Below, piece by piece: positions 1 to 5,059 of a stretch of 5,059 bases of DNA. The position numbers and the translations under genes are program-made. The notes beneath the pieces were generated by a model. It was not told the origin of the DNA and did no database searches. It saw nothing but the letters and a program-made list of their open reading frames with translations. This stretch comes from Gammaproteobacteria bacterium UBA3532 (lineage in GTDB: Bacteria; Pseudomonadota; Gammaproteobacteria; Enterobacterales; UBA3532): NCBI GenBank assembly GCA_002376965.1, contig DFOV01000436.1, positions 1-5,059 of the forward strand. The letters are read 5' to 3'. Positions within the stretch are counted from its first letter, which is position 1; each line of letters begins with the position of its first letter.

Positions 1-1211
1 GCGAAGGCGGCCGCCCACAGTCGTTGAATCTCGATTTCAGCTTCAAGTTTCTGCGCTAGGGCATTATCAGCCTCAAGGATGACGCGCTTTTGATAGGCTT
101 CTGCTTCGGCTAGTGTACGTTTGGTTTCGGCTTCTATCTTGGCTTTTTCGAGGTTGATCTCAGCTGTTTCTTTGGCAATTGATGCTTGCTCTTTAAGCTT
201 TACTGCTTCGGTGATGGCTAGTTGTTTATCCGTTTCTGCTTCCGTTGTTTTTTGAATCTGCTCTACCTTAGCTTGTGCTTGACGCTCAGCTACTTCGCGT
301 TCCCCACGGGCGATAGCCAGCAAGCGCTGTTCTTCTTCTTGCACACGTTGTTCGCGAGCAATCGCTCGGTCAGCGGAGGCTTTTTGTTTAAGCTGCATGC
401 GCTCGATGAACTTCTGGTTAGGACGCATTTCAGTGACTAGAGCCGAAACAACGGTGATGCCAAAATCTAAAAATCGCTGACTTTTACGTTTAGGCAATCC
501 GTTTTCGTCAAGCACTTTTTTAACCATGAAAACGGTTTTTGCGTCATCGCCATATTGTTCTTGAGCTGTTCCCAATGCCGCATTAGCACTCGCTGTCGCT
601 GTTTTTCCGGATTGAACTTTAACTTCTTCACGCTTAACCAGGTATATCCCGTTGCTCATTTGATTTTCGAACTCAGAATTAAACTCAGTTCGACCACCTG
701 CATAGTACTCTTCGGCGGGCATCAGTGAAGCGTTGGCTTGCAGCGTTTCTTTAAACGCTGGAATGAGCGCCGTTCGCAGCAAGTTTTCAGGAGAGCGATA
801 TTCGTGAGCAAGATTTAAAAATGATTCATGATCGCCCGGAATCGAGAAGCGCACGGTGGCTTCGGCATGGGCATCTACCTGATCTAAAAACATAATGCTC
901 AGCGGTGGGAGGTTGGCCGAAGACGTGGCCGAATCGTGTTCGGCACGAATGCTATCAGTGCTGCCGCCCACCGCTTGCACTGTCATGGCACGCTTCCAGG
1001 CATTGTAACGACCAAAGGGGTAGAATTTGTAACCAACTTCGGTCACAACCTCTTCTTTCCCAGTCAGCGTTCGGACGTGGTAGATATAGCCGGGTTCAGC
1101 ATAGAAGAATGCATTGGCAAATATGACCGCCAAACCGACGATGAGCGCAATGGCGAAAGATATTTTTAAGATAAGTTTAGTTGTTGAAGATGCCTGAGGC
1201 AGGTCGGACAT
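1..1211 (-). CDS. SPFH/band-7 domain membrane protein (flotillin/prohibitin-like), C-terminus cut off by window edge
   Basis: Reading the minus strand from the ATG at 1211 gives 403 uninterrupted codons that run off the left edge, so the gene is partial at its 3' end. Residues 1-12 are polar, about 13-36 form one hydrophobic membrane anchor (LILKISFAIALIVGLAVIFA), and about 38-265 look like an SPFH domain, starting with the typical AEPGYIYHVRTLTGKEEVV beta segment and closing with LDFGITVVSALVTEMRPNQ. Residues about 268-400 are a long Glu/Ala/Lys/Gln-rich coiled coil with few prolines, as in flotillins, prohibitins and HflK/C-type proteins. Family members oligomerise at membranes, scaffold microdomains or modulate membrane proteases; the specific role here is unknown. 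The start is well supported: AAGGAG (1217-1222) lies 5 bases upstream of the ATG. It lies downstream of, and on the same strand as, the two-TM gene. Assignment to the superfamily is firm; the subfamily is not. Confidence 0.9.
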   Translation of the reverse strand, partial: MSDLPQASSTTKLILKISFAIALIVGLAVIFANAFFYAEPGYIYHVRTLTGKEEVVTEVGYKFYPFGRYNAWKRAMTVQAVGGSTDSIRAEHDSATSSANLPPLSIMFLDQVDAHAEATVRFSIPGDHESFLNLAHEYRSPENLLRTALIPAFKETLQANASLMPAEEYYAGGRTEFNSEFENQMSNGIYLVKREEVKVQSGKTATASANAALGTAQEQYGDDAKTVFMVKKVLDENGLPKRKSQRFLDFGITVVSALVTEMRPNQKFIERMQLKQKASADRAIAREQRVQEEEQRLLAIARGEREVAERQAQAKVEQIQKTTEAETDKQLAITEAVKLKEQASIAKETAEINLEKAKIEAETKRTLAEAEAYQKRVILEADNALAQKLEAEIEIQRLWAAAF

Positions 1212-1216
1212 GGTAG

Positions 1217-1222
1217 CTCCTT
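1217..1222 (-). promoter_or_regulatory. Ribosome binding site of the SPFH gene
   Basis: On the minus strand the sequence AAGGAG lies 5 bases before the ATG at 1211. It is a near-consensus Shine-Dalgarno site and fixes the start codon of the SPFH gene. Confidence 0.8.
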
Positions 1223-1229
1223 GTAATCG

Positions 1230-1249
1230 AGTTCCTGAAAATAGGAACT
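1230..1249 (-). promoter_or_regulatory. Perfect 7-bp inverted repeat in the leader of the SPFH gene
   Basis: AGTTCCT and AGGAACT are perfect inverted repeats separated by 6 bases. On the minus strand the element ends 7 bases before the Shine-Dalgarno site of the SPFH gene. There is no T-run on either side, so it is not a typical intrinsic terminator. It could be an mRNA hairpin affecting translation or stability, or a protein operator. Its function is inferred from position only. Confidence 0.4.
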
Positions 1250-1300
1250 AAGTTTAGGTGATTGTTAGAGCGGCTACCAGTCTTTCACCTTGTTATTCTT

Positions 1301-1810
1301 TTATGACGAATTTTCGGGTGGTGTGCTATTGACCGGCAGCCCCATCAGCTCGCTGGCCTGTTCAGCCCACTTGAGCGCATCATCTTTTTTACTAGTGCTA
1401 TCCAGGCGAATGGATTCATTACCGACGGCTTCTACGTCGTACATAGTTTTCACTGTGCTTTCATAGGTCTGATTATCGCGGTTAGAGAATCGTTGGCTTA
1501 GTCGCGTGCGCTTAGAAACGGTAATGTAGTTAAAGTCGGTAAAGGCGTAGCGTTTAGCTGGGAGCTTAATATAAAAGCCTACTTGGCAGCGAAGTTCTTG
1601 ATGAGCGACATCGATGACTACTTGGTGAAAGTATCCCCCAACAAATATAGCCACACCGAATAGCAGCACGCTACACCACAGAAATATTGATTCACGGGTA
1701 AAGAAGGCCGCGGCCAGAAGTATCAACGCGATTAATGCATACAAAACGGCTGCAGTTTTCAACGCGTTGGCGCGAGCCTTACTGGGAAATATTAGCGGCG
1801 GTGAGGGCAT
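1301..1810 (-). CDS. Hypothetical two-transmembrane protein with soluble beta-rich C-terminal domain
   Basis: From the ATG at 1810 this encodes 169 residues. About 18-37 and 42-62 are two hydrophobic segments joined by a tight TRES turn, forming a helical hairpin. The rest is soluble: about 63-140 alternates hydrophobic and polar residues in the manner of beta strands (VVIDVAHQELRCQVGF, YAFTDFNYITVSKR, TMYDVEAVG), and about 141-160 is a closing helix, DDALKWAEQASELMGLPV. This plan resembles bacterial membrane-anchored PH-like domain proteins, but I do not recognise a named family. The frame stays open upstream to a TTG at 1894, which would add 28 residues. I prefer the ATG because the TTG has no ribosome binding site, the extra residues do not look like a domain, and a possible promoter lies inside the extension; the ATG's own ribosome binding site is also weak. 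It ends with TAA, 89 bases before the SPFH gene, so co-transcription is plausible. Confidence 0.75.
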   Translation of the reverse strand: MPSPPLIFPSKARANALKTAAVLYALIALILLAAAFFTRESIFLWCSVLLFGVAIFVGGYFHQVVIDVAHQELRCQVGFYIKLPAKRYAFTDFNYITVSKRTRLSQRFSNRDNQTYESTVKTMYDVEAVGNESIRLDSTSKKDDALKWAEQASELMGLPVNSTPPENSS

Positions 1811-1848
1811 ATCCGTTGTTCTGACGCTCAGTAGCTTCGATTGTATTA

Positions 1849-1876
1849 AGTATAGGTCATGACTAGCCAGTTTGAA
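1849..1876 (-). promoter_or_regulatory. Possible sigma-70-type promoter for the two-TM gene
   Basis: On the minus strand TTCAAA (1871-1876, four of six matches to TTGACA) and TATACT (1849-1854, five of six matches to TATAAT) are 16 bases apart, about 40 bases before the ATG at 1810. The -35 match is weak. If real, the longer TTG-started form at 1894 could not be made from this transcript. Confidence 0.3.
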
Positions 1877-1962
1877 TGAATCCCTAGCCGTCAAATATTG
1901 GAAGAAGTCTTATGTGAAGAGCGGTTAGGTATGCCACTTGCAAAAGAGTGTATCGCTATGTA

Positions 1963-1994
1963 ACTGATTTTAAATGCCTTATTTTGAAATCGGT
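1963..1994 (+). repeat. 12-bp inverted repeat / hairpin with 8-base loop
   Basis: ACTGATTTTAAA (1963-1974) pairs with TTTGAAATCGGT (1983-1994). The two mismatches in DNA symmetry become G.U wobbles when transcribed on the plus strand, whereas on the minus strand they would be A/C mismatches. That favours a plus-strand RNA structure over a DNA operator. No U-run follows, so it is not an obvious intrinsic terminator. Confidence 0.45.
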
Positions 1995-2003
1995 GTCATG
2001 GAG

Positions 2004-2023
2004 TGCAACATAGCTATATTGCA
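2004..2023. promoter_or_regulatory. 20-bp near-perfect palindrome, candidate operator
   Basis: TGCAACATAGCTATATTGCA is symmetric around TAG|CTA with nine of ten half-site positions matching; only position 6 and its partner break the symmetry. The length and symmetry suit a dimeric DNA-binding regulator. It lies about 120 bases upstream of the hemerythrin-like gene start and about 195 bases upstream of the two-TM gene start. The regulator is not identifiable from the sequence. Confidence 0.35.
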
Positions 2024-2036
2024 GGTTATGCACCTG
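2022..2036. repeat. Short hairpin CAGGT-5-ACCTG overlapping the palindrome
   Basis: CAGGT (2022-2026) and ACCTG (2032-2036) are perfect inverted repeats with a 5-base loop. The element shares its first two bases with the 2004-2023 palindrome, so in RNA the two stems would compete at that edge. It is short enough to arise by chance. Confidence 0.25.
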
Positions 2037-2115
2037 AAAGACGCATGCATTTTGATGGAAAGTGATTGAATTTATGCGTTATTTCAAGTCATTCACTGCA
2101 CGTTTAGGGGGCTAT

Positions 2116-2124
2116 TGGGATAAT
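2116..2124 (+). promoter_or_regulatory. Possible extended -10 promoter of the hemerythrin-like gene
   Basis: TGG followed directly by GATAAT (2119-2124) matches an extended -10 element (TGn plus five of six bases of TATAAT). No good -35 is visible at 16-18 bases upstream. Transcription would begin near 2131, giving a very short leader of about 14 bases that contains the AGGTGG ribosome binding site before the ATG at 2145. Confidence 0.3.
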
Positions 2125-2130
2125 TGGCAT

Positions 2131-2136
2131 AGGTGG
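2131..2136 (+). promoter_or_regulatory. Ribosome binding site deciding the start of the hemerythrin-like gene
   Basis: AGGTGG lies 8 bases before the ATG at 2145. The alternative GTG start at 2133 falls inside this site and has no ribosome binding site of its own, so the ATG is preferred. Confidence 0.55.
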
Positions 2137-2144
2137 ATAAAATT

Positions 2145-2753
2145 ATGATAGGTATATTATCGTTATTTAGTGGACGACATTTCTTTCGAACACCAACACG
2201 TGAGCGTCGAAGTGAGCCCAGTGCTGCAAAAGCACCAATGACACACACGTTGTATCAAGCGCCACAATCGGTTCAAGCACCACAACCGGTTCAAGATTTC
2301 GCTCCCGGCACTCGAATTCGTTACGACGACCAGCTGGTACCGCGATTGAAGGACGATCACACAGTATTGGTCAATATTTTCAATGAAATGGTTGATAATG
2401 CTCAGCATGCAAACTATGACGCGCTACATAAAAATCTTGATGATTTTCGCCACTTATTTAACGCGCATTTACTCACTGAAAATACCAAGCTATATATTTT
2501 CCTGGATCGAGCGCTAAAGCCTGATGATGCTAACTACGAAATCATTCAAGAGTTTCGGCGTGAAATGAATGATATCGGTAAAGCGGTGCGCCAGTTTCTA
2601 CTTAAGTGGGGACAAACTGCATTTGATGCCCCGCAGGCAGCTCATTTTTTGGAGGAAGCTGCTGCTGTCGGCTCGGTATTGGTAAGGCGGATCGAAACTG
2701 AAGAGCGGCGCTTGTATGAAATCTATCAGATGCTTCCTGACATGCTCGATTGA
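2145..2753 (+). CDS. Hemerythrin-like (HHE) four-helix protein with Pro/Gln-rich N-terminal linker
   Basis: From the ATG at 2145 this encodes 202 residues; a GTG four codons upstream (2133) is less likely. Residues 1-10 are short and hydrophobic (MIGILSLFSG), followed by a basic stretch and a linker with two copies of APQxVQ (39-50). From about 66 to 196 lies a helical domain with the layout of hemerythrin/HHE proteins: helix 1 DDHTVL (His72), helix 2 HLLTE (His108, Glu112), and helix 4 RIETEERRLYEIY (Glu187). HHE proteins bind a di-iron centre and sense or carry oxygen or NO, or act in iron and stress responses. Here the helix-3 HxxxH pair seems to be Phe137/Met141 and the helix-4 His to be Arg182, so only about four of seven usual ligands remain. 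It may bind metal differently or have lost the function. It is monocistronic as far as visible. The fold assignment is good; activity is uncertain. Confidence 0.82.
   Translation: MIGILSLFSGRHFFRTPTRERRSEPSAAKAPMTHTLYQAPQSVQAPQPVQDFAPGTRIRYDDQLVPRLKDDHTVLVNIFNEMVDNAQHANYDALHKNLDDFRHLFNAHLLTENTKLYIFLDRALKPDDANYEIIQEFRREMNDIGKAVRQFLLKWGQTAFDAPQAAHFLEEAAAVGSVLVRRIETEERRLYEIYQMLPDMLD
2262..2297 (+). repeat. In-frame tandem duplication of an 18-base unit
   Basis: Two adjacent 18-base units (2262-2279 and 2280-2297) differ at only a few positions and share CACAAyCGGTTCAAG. In frame they encode the duplicated PQ(S/P)VQ motif in the linker of the hemerythrin-like protein. Its length being a multiple of three preserves the frame, so copy number could vary without breaking the gene. 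Confidence 0.65.
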
Positions 2754-3090
2754 TGTAGCTCGGCCAGGCTGTTGATGGCCATTGACACAGACAAATGTCA
2801 GCCGTCCCGGTCACCTGAAAACAGTTAGATAATTGCAGTGAACCATGCTAGCCAAAAAGTTATATGAAAAACAGATGGATAGCGAAAAGTTGATGGGCTT
2901 TGCATAGGTGATATAACTGAGCTAGCGTTGGTTTGCTGTTTCTTTCTGCTGACATAGTAAGGGTAAAAATACTGACATTATCTTCCGCCCAGGCTTGCTT
3001 CGTATTTTTTAAGGCTGGCGTAAAGTGGTAGGTGACAGGCAGGCTCTAGTCGCTGGATTTACTCGCTTCCTTAAGTAGGGGGATAGGCAC
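2754..3090. other. Intergenic region without a convincing gene
   Basis: No frame longer than about 30 codons with a ribosome binding site is visible on either strand. Just after the hemerythrin-like stop there are two weak stems, GGCCA/TGGCC (2762-2780) and TGACA/TGTCA (2783-2800), neither followed by a T-run, so no intrinsic terminator can be called. CTGACAT occurs twice, at 2949 and 2972, 23 bases apart. A promoter for the small downstream gene presumably lies here, but I find no good -35/-10 pair. Confidence 0.5.
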
Positions 3091-3285
3091 ATGGAAATGA
3101 CCATAGACACTCATGCAGCGTTGACCAGATCATCGGTCGCAATCGACAAGTTTTGTGTTCATACAGGCCGATCTTTAAGCCAGCTAGGCTGGCCAGAGGA
3201 TAAGGTTAAGAATTACTTGAATAAGCGCTCAACCTTGAGTGAGCAGGAAAAGCAATGGGTGCTCAGTGGCTATAATCAAGCCTAA
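3091..3285 (+). CDS. Small hypothetical protein (64 residues)
   Basis: The ATG at 3091 is preceded by AGGGGGA (3077-3083) with 7 bases of spacing, and an in-frame TAG at 3076 rules out a longer N-terminus. The product is soluble, mixed in charge, with no signal peptide or membrane segment. Its middle, SLSQLGWPEDKVKNYLNKR, followed by LSEQEKQWV, looks like two or three short helices and faintly recalls a small helix-turn-helix protein, but I do not recognise a family. It has a single Cys (residue 22). Its TAA overlaps the TAG of the convergent transporter by four bases (CTAA at 3282-3285). The good ribosome binding site and protein-like composition favour a real gene; a chance frame opposite the transporter's 3' flank is not excluded. 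Confidence 0.6.
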   Translation: MEMTIDTHAALTRSSVAIDKFCVHTGRSLSQLGWPEDKVKNYLNKRSTLSEQEKQWVLSGYNQA

Positions 3286-5045
3286 TACTCGGAAACGACA
3301 AGTTCCTCAACAGGTATGCTGTGATCCGCTGGAAGGCTATAGAGTATTTTAGCGATCTCAGCCAGACGCAGAGTGATTTTTTGCGCGGTGAAGCTGTCAT
3401 TGATAAGCGATGTCGCCATGCTTGGACTAAGCTTCTTAGCGCGAATAAGCTCGTTGACTCGCCCTGTAACTAATACATCCAGTTTTTCGGCTTTTTTAGC
3501 GTGACGCTTAATCATCTGCAAAGCAGGTTGTGGATCATCGGCATGAGACAAGCGCTGGATTTGTCGAACGACTTTCAGGATGCGTTTCCTTAATAAATTA
3601 TATTCATGCTGGATGGTCTCGTTGTTGCTATCCATATACAGATGAAGATTCTTATGCAACGACTTGGTTTCTTTGATCGCTCGAACCAGCTGTCTGTTGG
3701 CTATGAGGATTTTTTGAACTTGCTGTTGCTGTTCTAACGACAGATTGCATTGGTGCTGCAGTTCGGCTGCAAAAGCGATAATGTGATTATTAATGCTTTT
3801 AATGCGTTGATTGTAAACGTTATCGATATCTATCGTCATCGCCGAAGAGTTTTCAAGCAGCCTGATTAAAGGTCGTTGATTTTCCAATTCTTCACGATGA
3901 ACCCATAAGCCATGGGTGAGCACCTTGTAGGCTGGCTTTTCAAGAAGCTGCATGGATTCATCAAGTAAAGCTTTTAGTCCGGTTTCCGGATATTGTAAGG
4001 CTTGTCGATTGAGAAATTTGGGGCTGTCTATCTCTGGTTCTTGGGGTGGTGTTGCCGGAACAAGTTTTTCTACCAGCGTGACCAGCTGGGAACTAAAGCC
4101 TATTAACAAGAAAGCATTGAGCAGATTAAAACCGGTGTGAAAAAGGGATAATGCAATGGGGACGGCTGCTGTTTGGTGGAGCGGTGACTGCCCATAGATG
4201 TTTTGCATCACCGCATCGACCAGTTTCACTGCAGGATAAAAAACAATCAAAATCCAGATTGCCCCAACCGCATTGAAAAGCAAGTGGGCCATCGCTGCAC
4301 GCTTGGCTTGGAAGTTAGCAACAATTGCCGCCAACATGGCGGTTATTGTCGTTCCTAAATTTCCACCCACCACCATAGCGACGGCCATTTCAAAGCTGAT
4401 CCAGCCCTGATAACACATAAGTAATGTCAGTGCCATTGAGGCGCTGGAAGATTGAACCACCAGCGTTAATAGCGTGCCGATAACCAGAAAGAGTATTACC
4501 GACGCGTAACCCATCGAAGCATACTCACTGAGGAAACTGAGTATGTCAGGATTAGAGGATATATCTGGAACGGCTTCTTTCAGGTATTGGAGGCCTAGAA
4601 ACAACAATGCGAAGCCAACAATGAAGTTGCCCCAAGCTTTAGTTTTAGCCGGTTTAGCCAGCGTCATCAAAAAGCCTGCTCCCACCAAGGGAAGGGCAAG
4701 CACACTGATTTTTACCTTAAAGCCAAGAATGGATATCAGCCATGCGGTAACCGTAGTACCTATATTGGCTCCCATAATAATGCCAATGGACTCGGTCAGG
4801 GTTAGCAGGTTGGCATTGACAAAACTGATGACCATCAAGGTTGTGGCGGAAGATGACTGAACTGCCGCCGTAATAAAAAAGCCGGTAAATAGCGCAACAA
4901 AGCGGTTAACTGTTGCAGAGGCTAATATGCTTCTTAGCCGACTACCTGCAAGCTCCAACAGAGCATCGCTCATGACGCGCATGCCATATAAGAAAAAACA
5001 CAAGGCCCCTATCAGGGTGATAACTTCATAAAATCCGTACTGCAT
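3282..5045 (-). CDS. Na+/phosphate cotransporter family protein with C-terminal PhoU-like domain
   Basis: The product has 587 residues and is an inner-membrane Na+-coupled phosphate transporter of the NptA/YjbB type (PNaS family). The N-terminal 325 or so residues are strongly hydrophobic and carry the two inverted Na/Pi repeats: QSSSATT (63-69) with GANIGTTVT (92-100), and QSSSAS (198-203) with GGNLGTTIT (227-235). The QSSS motifs are the family hallmark for substrate and Na+ binding. After a Pro-rich link (about 330-342), residues about 350-575 form a helical, charged PhoU-like domain, which in this family is thought to regulate flux from the cytoplasm. Length is normal or slightly above E. 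coli YjbB. The ATG at 5045 follows CAGGTAG, a weak to moderate ribosome binding site. The promoter, and any Pho box, lies outside the window. Direction of transport (uptake or export) cannot be told from sequence; YjbB is reported to export phosphate. Confidence 0.95.
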   Translation of the reverse strand: MQYGFYEVITLIGALCFFLYGMRVMSDALLELAGSRLRSILASATVNRFVALFTGFFITAAVQSSSATTLMVISFVNANLLTLTESIGIIMGANIGTTVTAWLISILGFKVKISVLALPLVGAGFLMTLAKPAKTKAWGNFIVGFALLFLGLQYLKEAVPDISSNPDILSFLSEYASMGYASVILFLVIGTLLTLVVQSSSASMALTLLMCYQGWISFEMAVAMVVGGNLGTTITAMLAAIVANFQAKRAAMAHLLFNAVGAIWILIVFYPAVKLVDAVMQNIYGQSPLHQTAAVPIALSLFHTGFNLLNAFLLIGFSSQLVTLVEKLVPATPPQEPEIDSPKFLNRQALQYPETGLKALLDESMQLLEKPAYKVLTHGLWVHREELENQRPLIRLLENSSAMTIDIDNVYNQRIKSINNHIIAFAAELQHQCNLSLEQQQQVQKILIANRQLVRAIKETKSLHKNLHLYMDSNNETIQHEYNLLRKRILKVVRQIQRLSHADDPQPALQMIKRHAKKAEKLDVLVTGRVNELIRAKKLSPSMATSLINDSFTAQKITLRLAEIAKILYSLPADHSIPVEELVVSEY

Positions 5046-5059
5046 TGGCTACCTGATGT

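Larger units (their letters stand above)
1811..2144. other. Divergent intergenic region with several inverted repeats
   Basis: This stretch separates the minus-strand two-TM gene from the plus-strand hemerythrin-like gene. I find no convincing protein gene in it; the longest small frame (1974-2069, 31 codons) has no ribosome binding site. It holds a 12-pair hairpin (1963-1994), a 20-bp near-palindrome (2004-2023), a short hairpin overlapping that palindrome (2022-2036), and candidate promoters facing both ways. It is the most likely site of transcriptional control in the window. Confidence 0.6.

Noticed and set aside
222..1169. Plus-strand open frames of about 70-77 codons across this region
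   Set aside because: They lie entirely opposite the SPFH gene, are rich in Cys/Leu/Phe or Trp/Arg as expected for the complement of a coding sequence, and lack ribosome binding sites.
2022..2036. lux-box-like quorum-sensing site
   Set aside because: A lux box reads ACCTG-N10-CAGGT. Here the half-sites are in the opposite order and separated by 5 bases.
1974..2069. 31-codon frame on the plus strand in the divergent region
   Set aside because: It has no ribosome binding site and coincides with the inverted repeats; the length is within chance.
2762..2803. Possible intrinsic terminator after the hemerythrin-like gene
   Set aside because: The stems GGCCA/TGGCC and TGACA/TGTCA are only 5 bp with long loops and no T-run follows.
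2163..2814. Minus-strand open frames opposite the hemerythrin-like gene
   Set aside because: They are antisense shadows with unlikely composition and no start signals; the plus-strand frame carries recognisable HHE motifs.
2845..2907. 20-codon frame on the plus strand beginning MLAKKLYEKQM
   Set aside because: It has a protein-like composition, but no Shine-Dalgarno site and too few codons to support a gene.
2859..2954. 31-codon minus-strand frame in the intergenic region
   Set aside because: There is no ribosome binding site and no recognisable features.
3240..3265. TGAGCA/TGCTCA inverted repeat as a terminator for the transporter
   Set aside because: It has a 6-bp stem with a 14-base loop, no T-run on the minus strand, and lies within the small coding gene.
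3952..4860. Plus-strand open frames of 62 and 105 codons
   Set aside because: They lie opposite the Na/Pi cotransporter, whose frame carries both QSSS repeats, and have no support as genes.

Overview
The window looks like a chromosomal segment of a gammaproteobacterium, probably marine or environmental. That rests only on gene content (an SPFH/band-7 protein, a hemerythrin-fold protein, a Na/Pi cotransporter with a PhoU-like tail), moderate GC and Shine-Dalgarno-type starts; no phylogenetic marker is present, so the assignment is tentative. I see no mobile element, tRNA, rRNA, CRISPR array or phage gene.

Layout. At 1-1211 (minus strand) lies the N-terminal part of an SPFH/band-7 membrane protein; its C-terminus runs off the left edge. 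Upstream on the same strand, 89 bases away, is a two-transmembrane protein with a soluble beta-rich tail (1301-1810, possible TTG-started extension to 1894). The two may be co-transcribed. A divergent intergenic region of about 330 bases follows (1811-2144). It is unusually rich in inverted repeats: a 12-pair hairpin, a near-perfect 20-bp palindrome and a short hairpin overlapping that palindrome. On the plus strand, 2145-2753 encodes a hemerythrin-like (HHE) four-helix protein with a Pro/Gln-rich N-terminal linker; several canonical iron ligands appear replaced. Then comes a 337-base stretch without a convincing gene (2754-3090), and a small 64-residue hypothetical protein (3091-3285, plus). 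Its stop codon overlaps the stop of the convergent 587-residue Na/Pi cotransporter family protein (3282-5045, minus), whose promoter region is cut off at the right edge.

How the genes relate. The SPFH and two-TM proteins could form a membrane-organising pair, which is inference from adjacency only. The transporter moves phosphate with Na+, and its PhoU-like tail suggests regulation of that flux. The hemerythrin-fold protein stands alone as its own transcription unit, and no shared pathway with its neighbours is evident. The region reads as ordinary core or near-core genome. The points most worth a second look are the degenerate hemerythrin site and the structured divergent intergenic region; I do not see clear evidence of a new multi-gene system.
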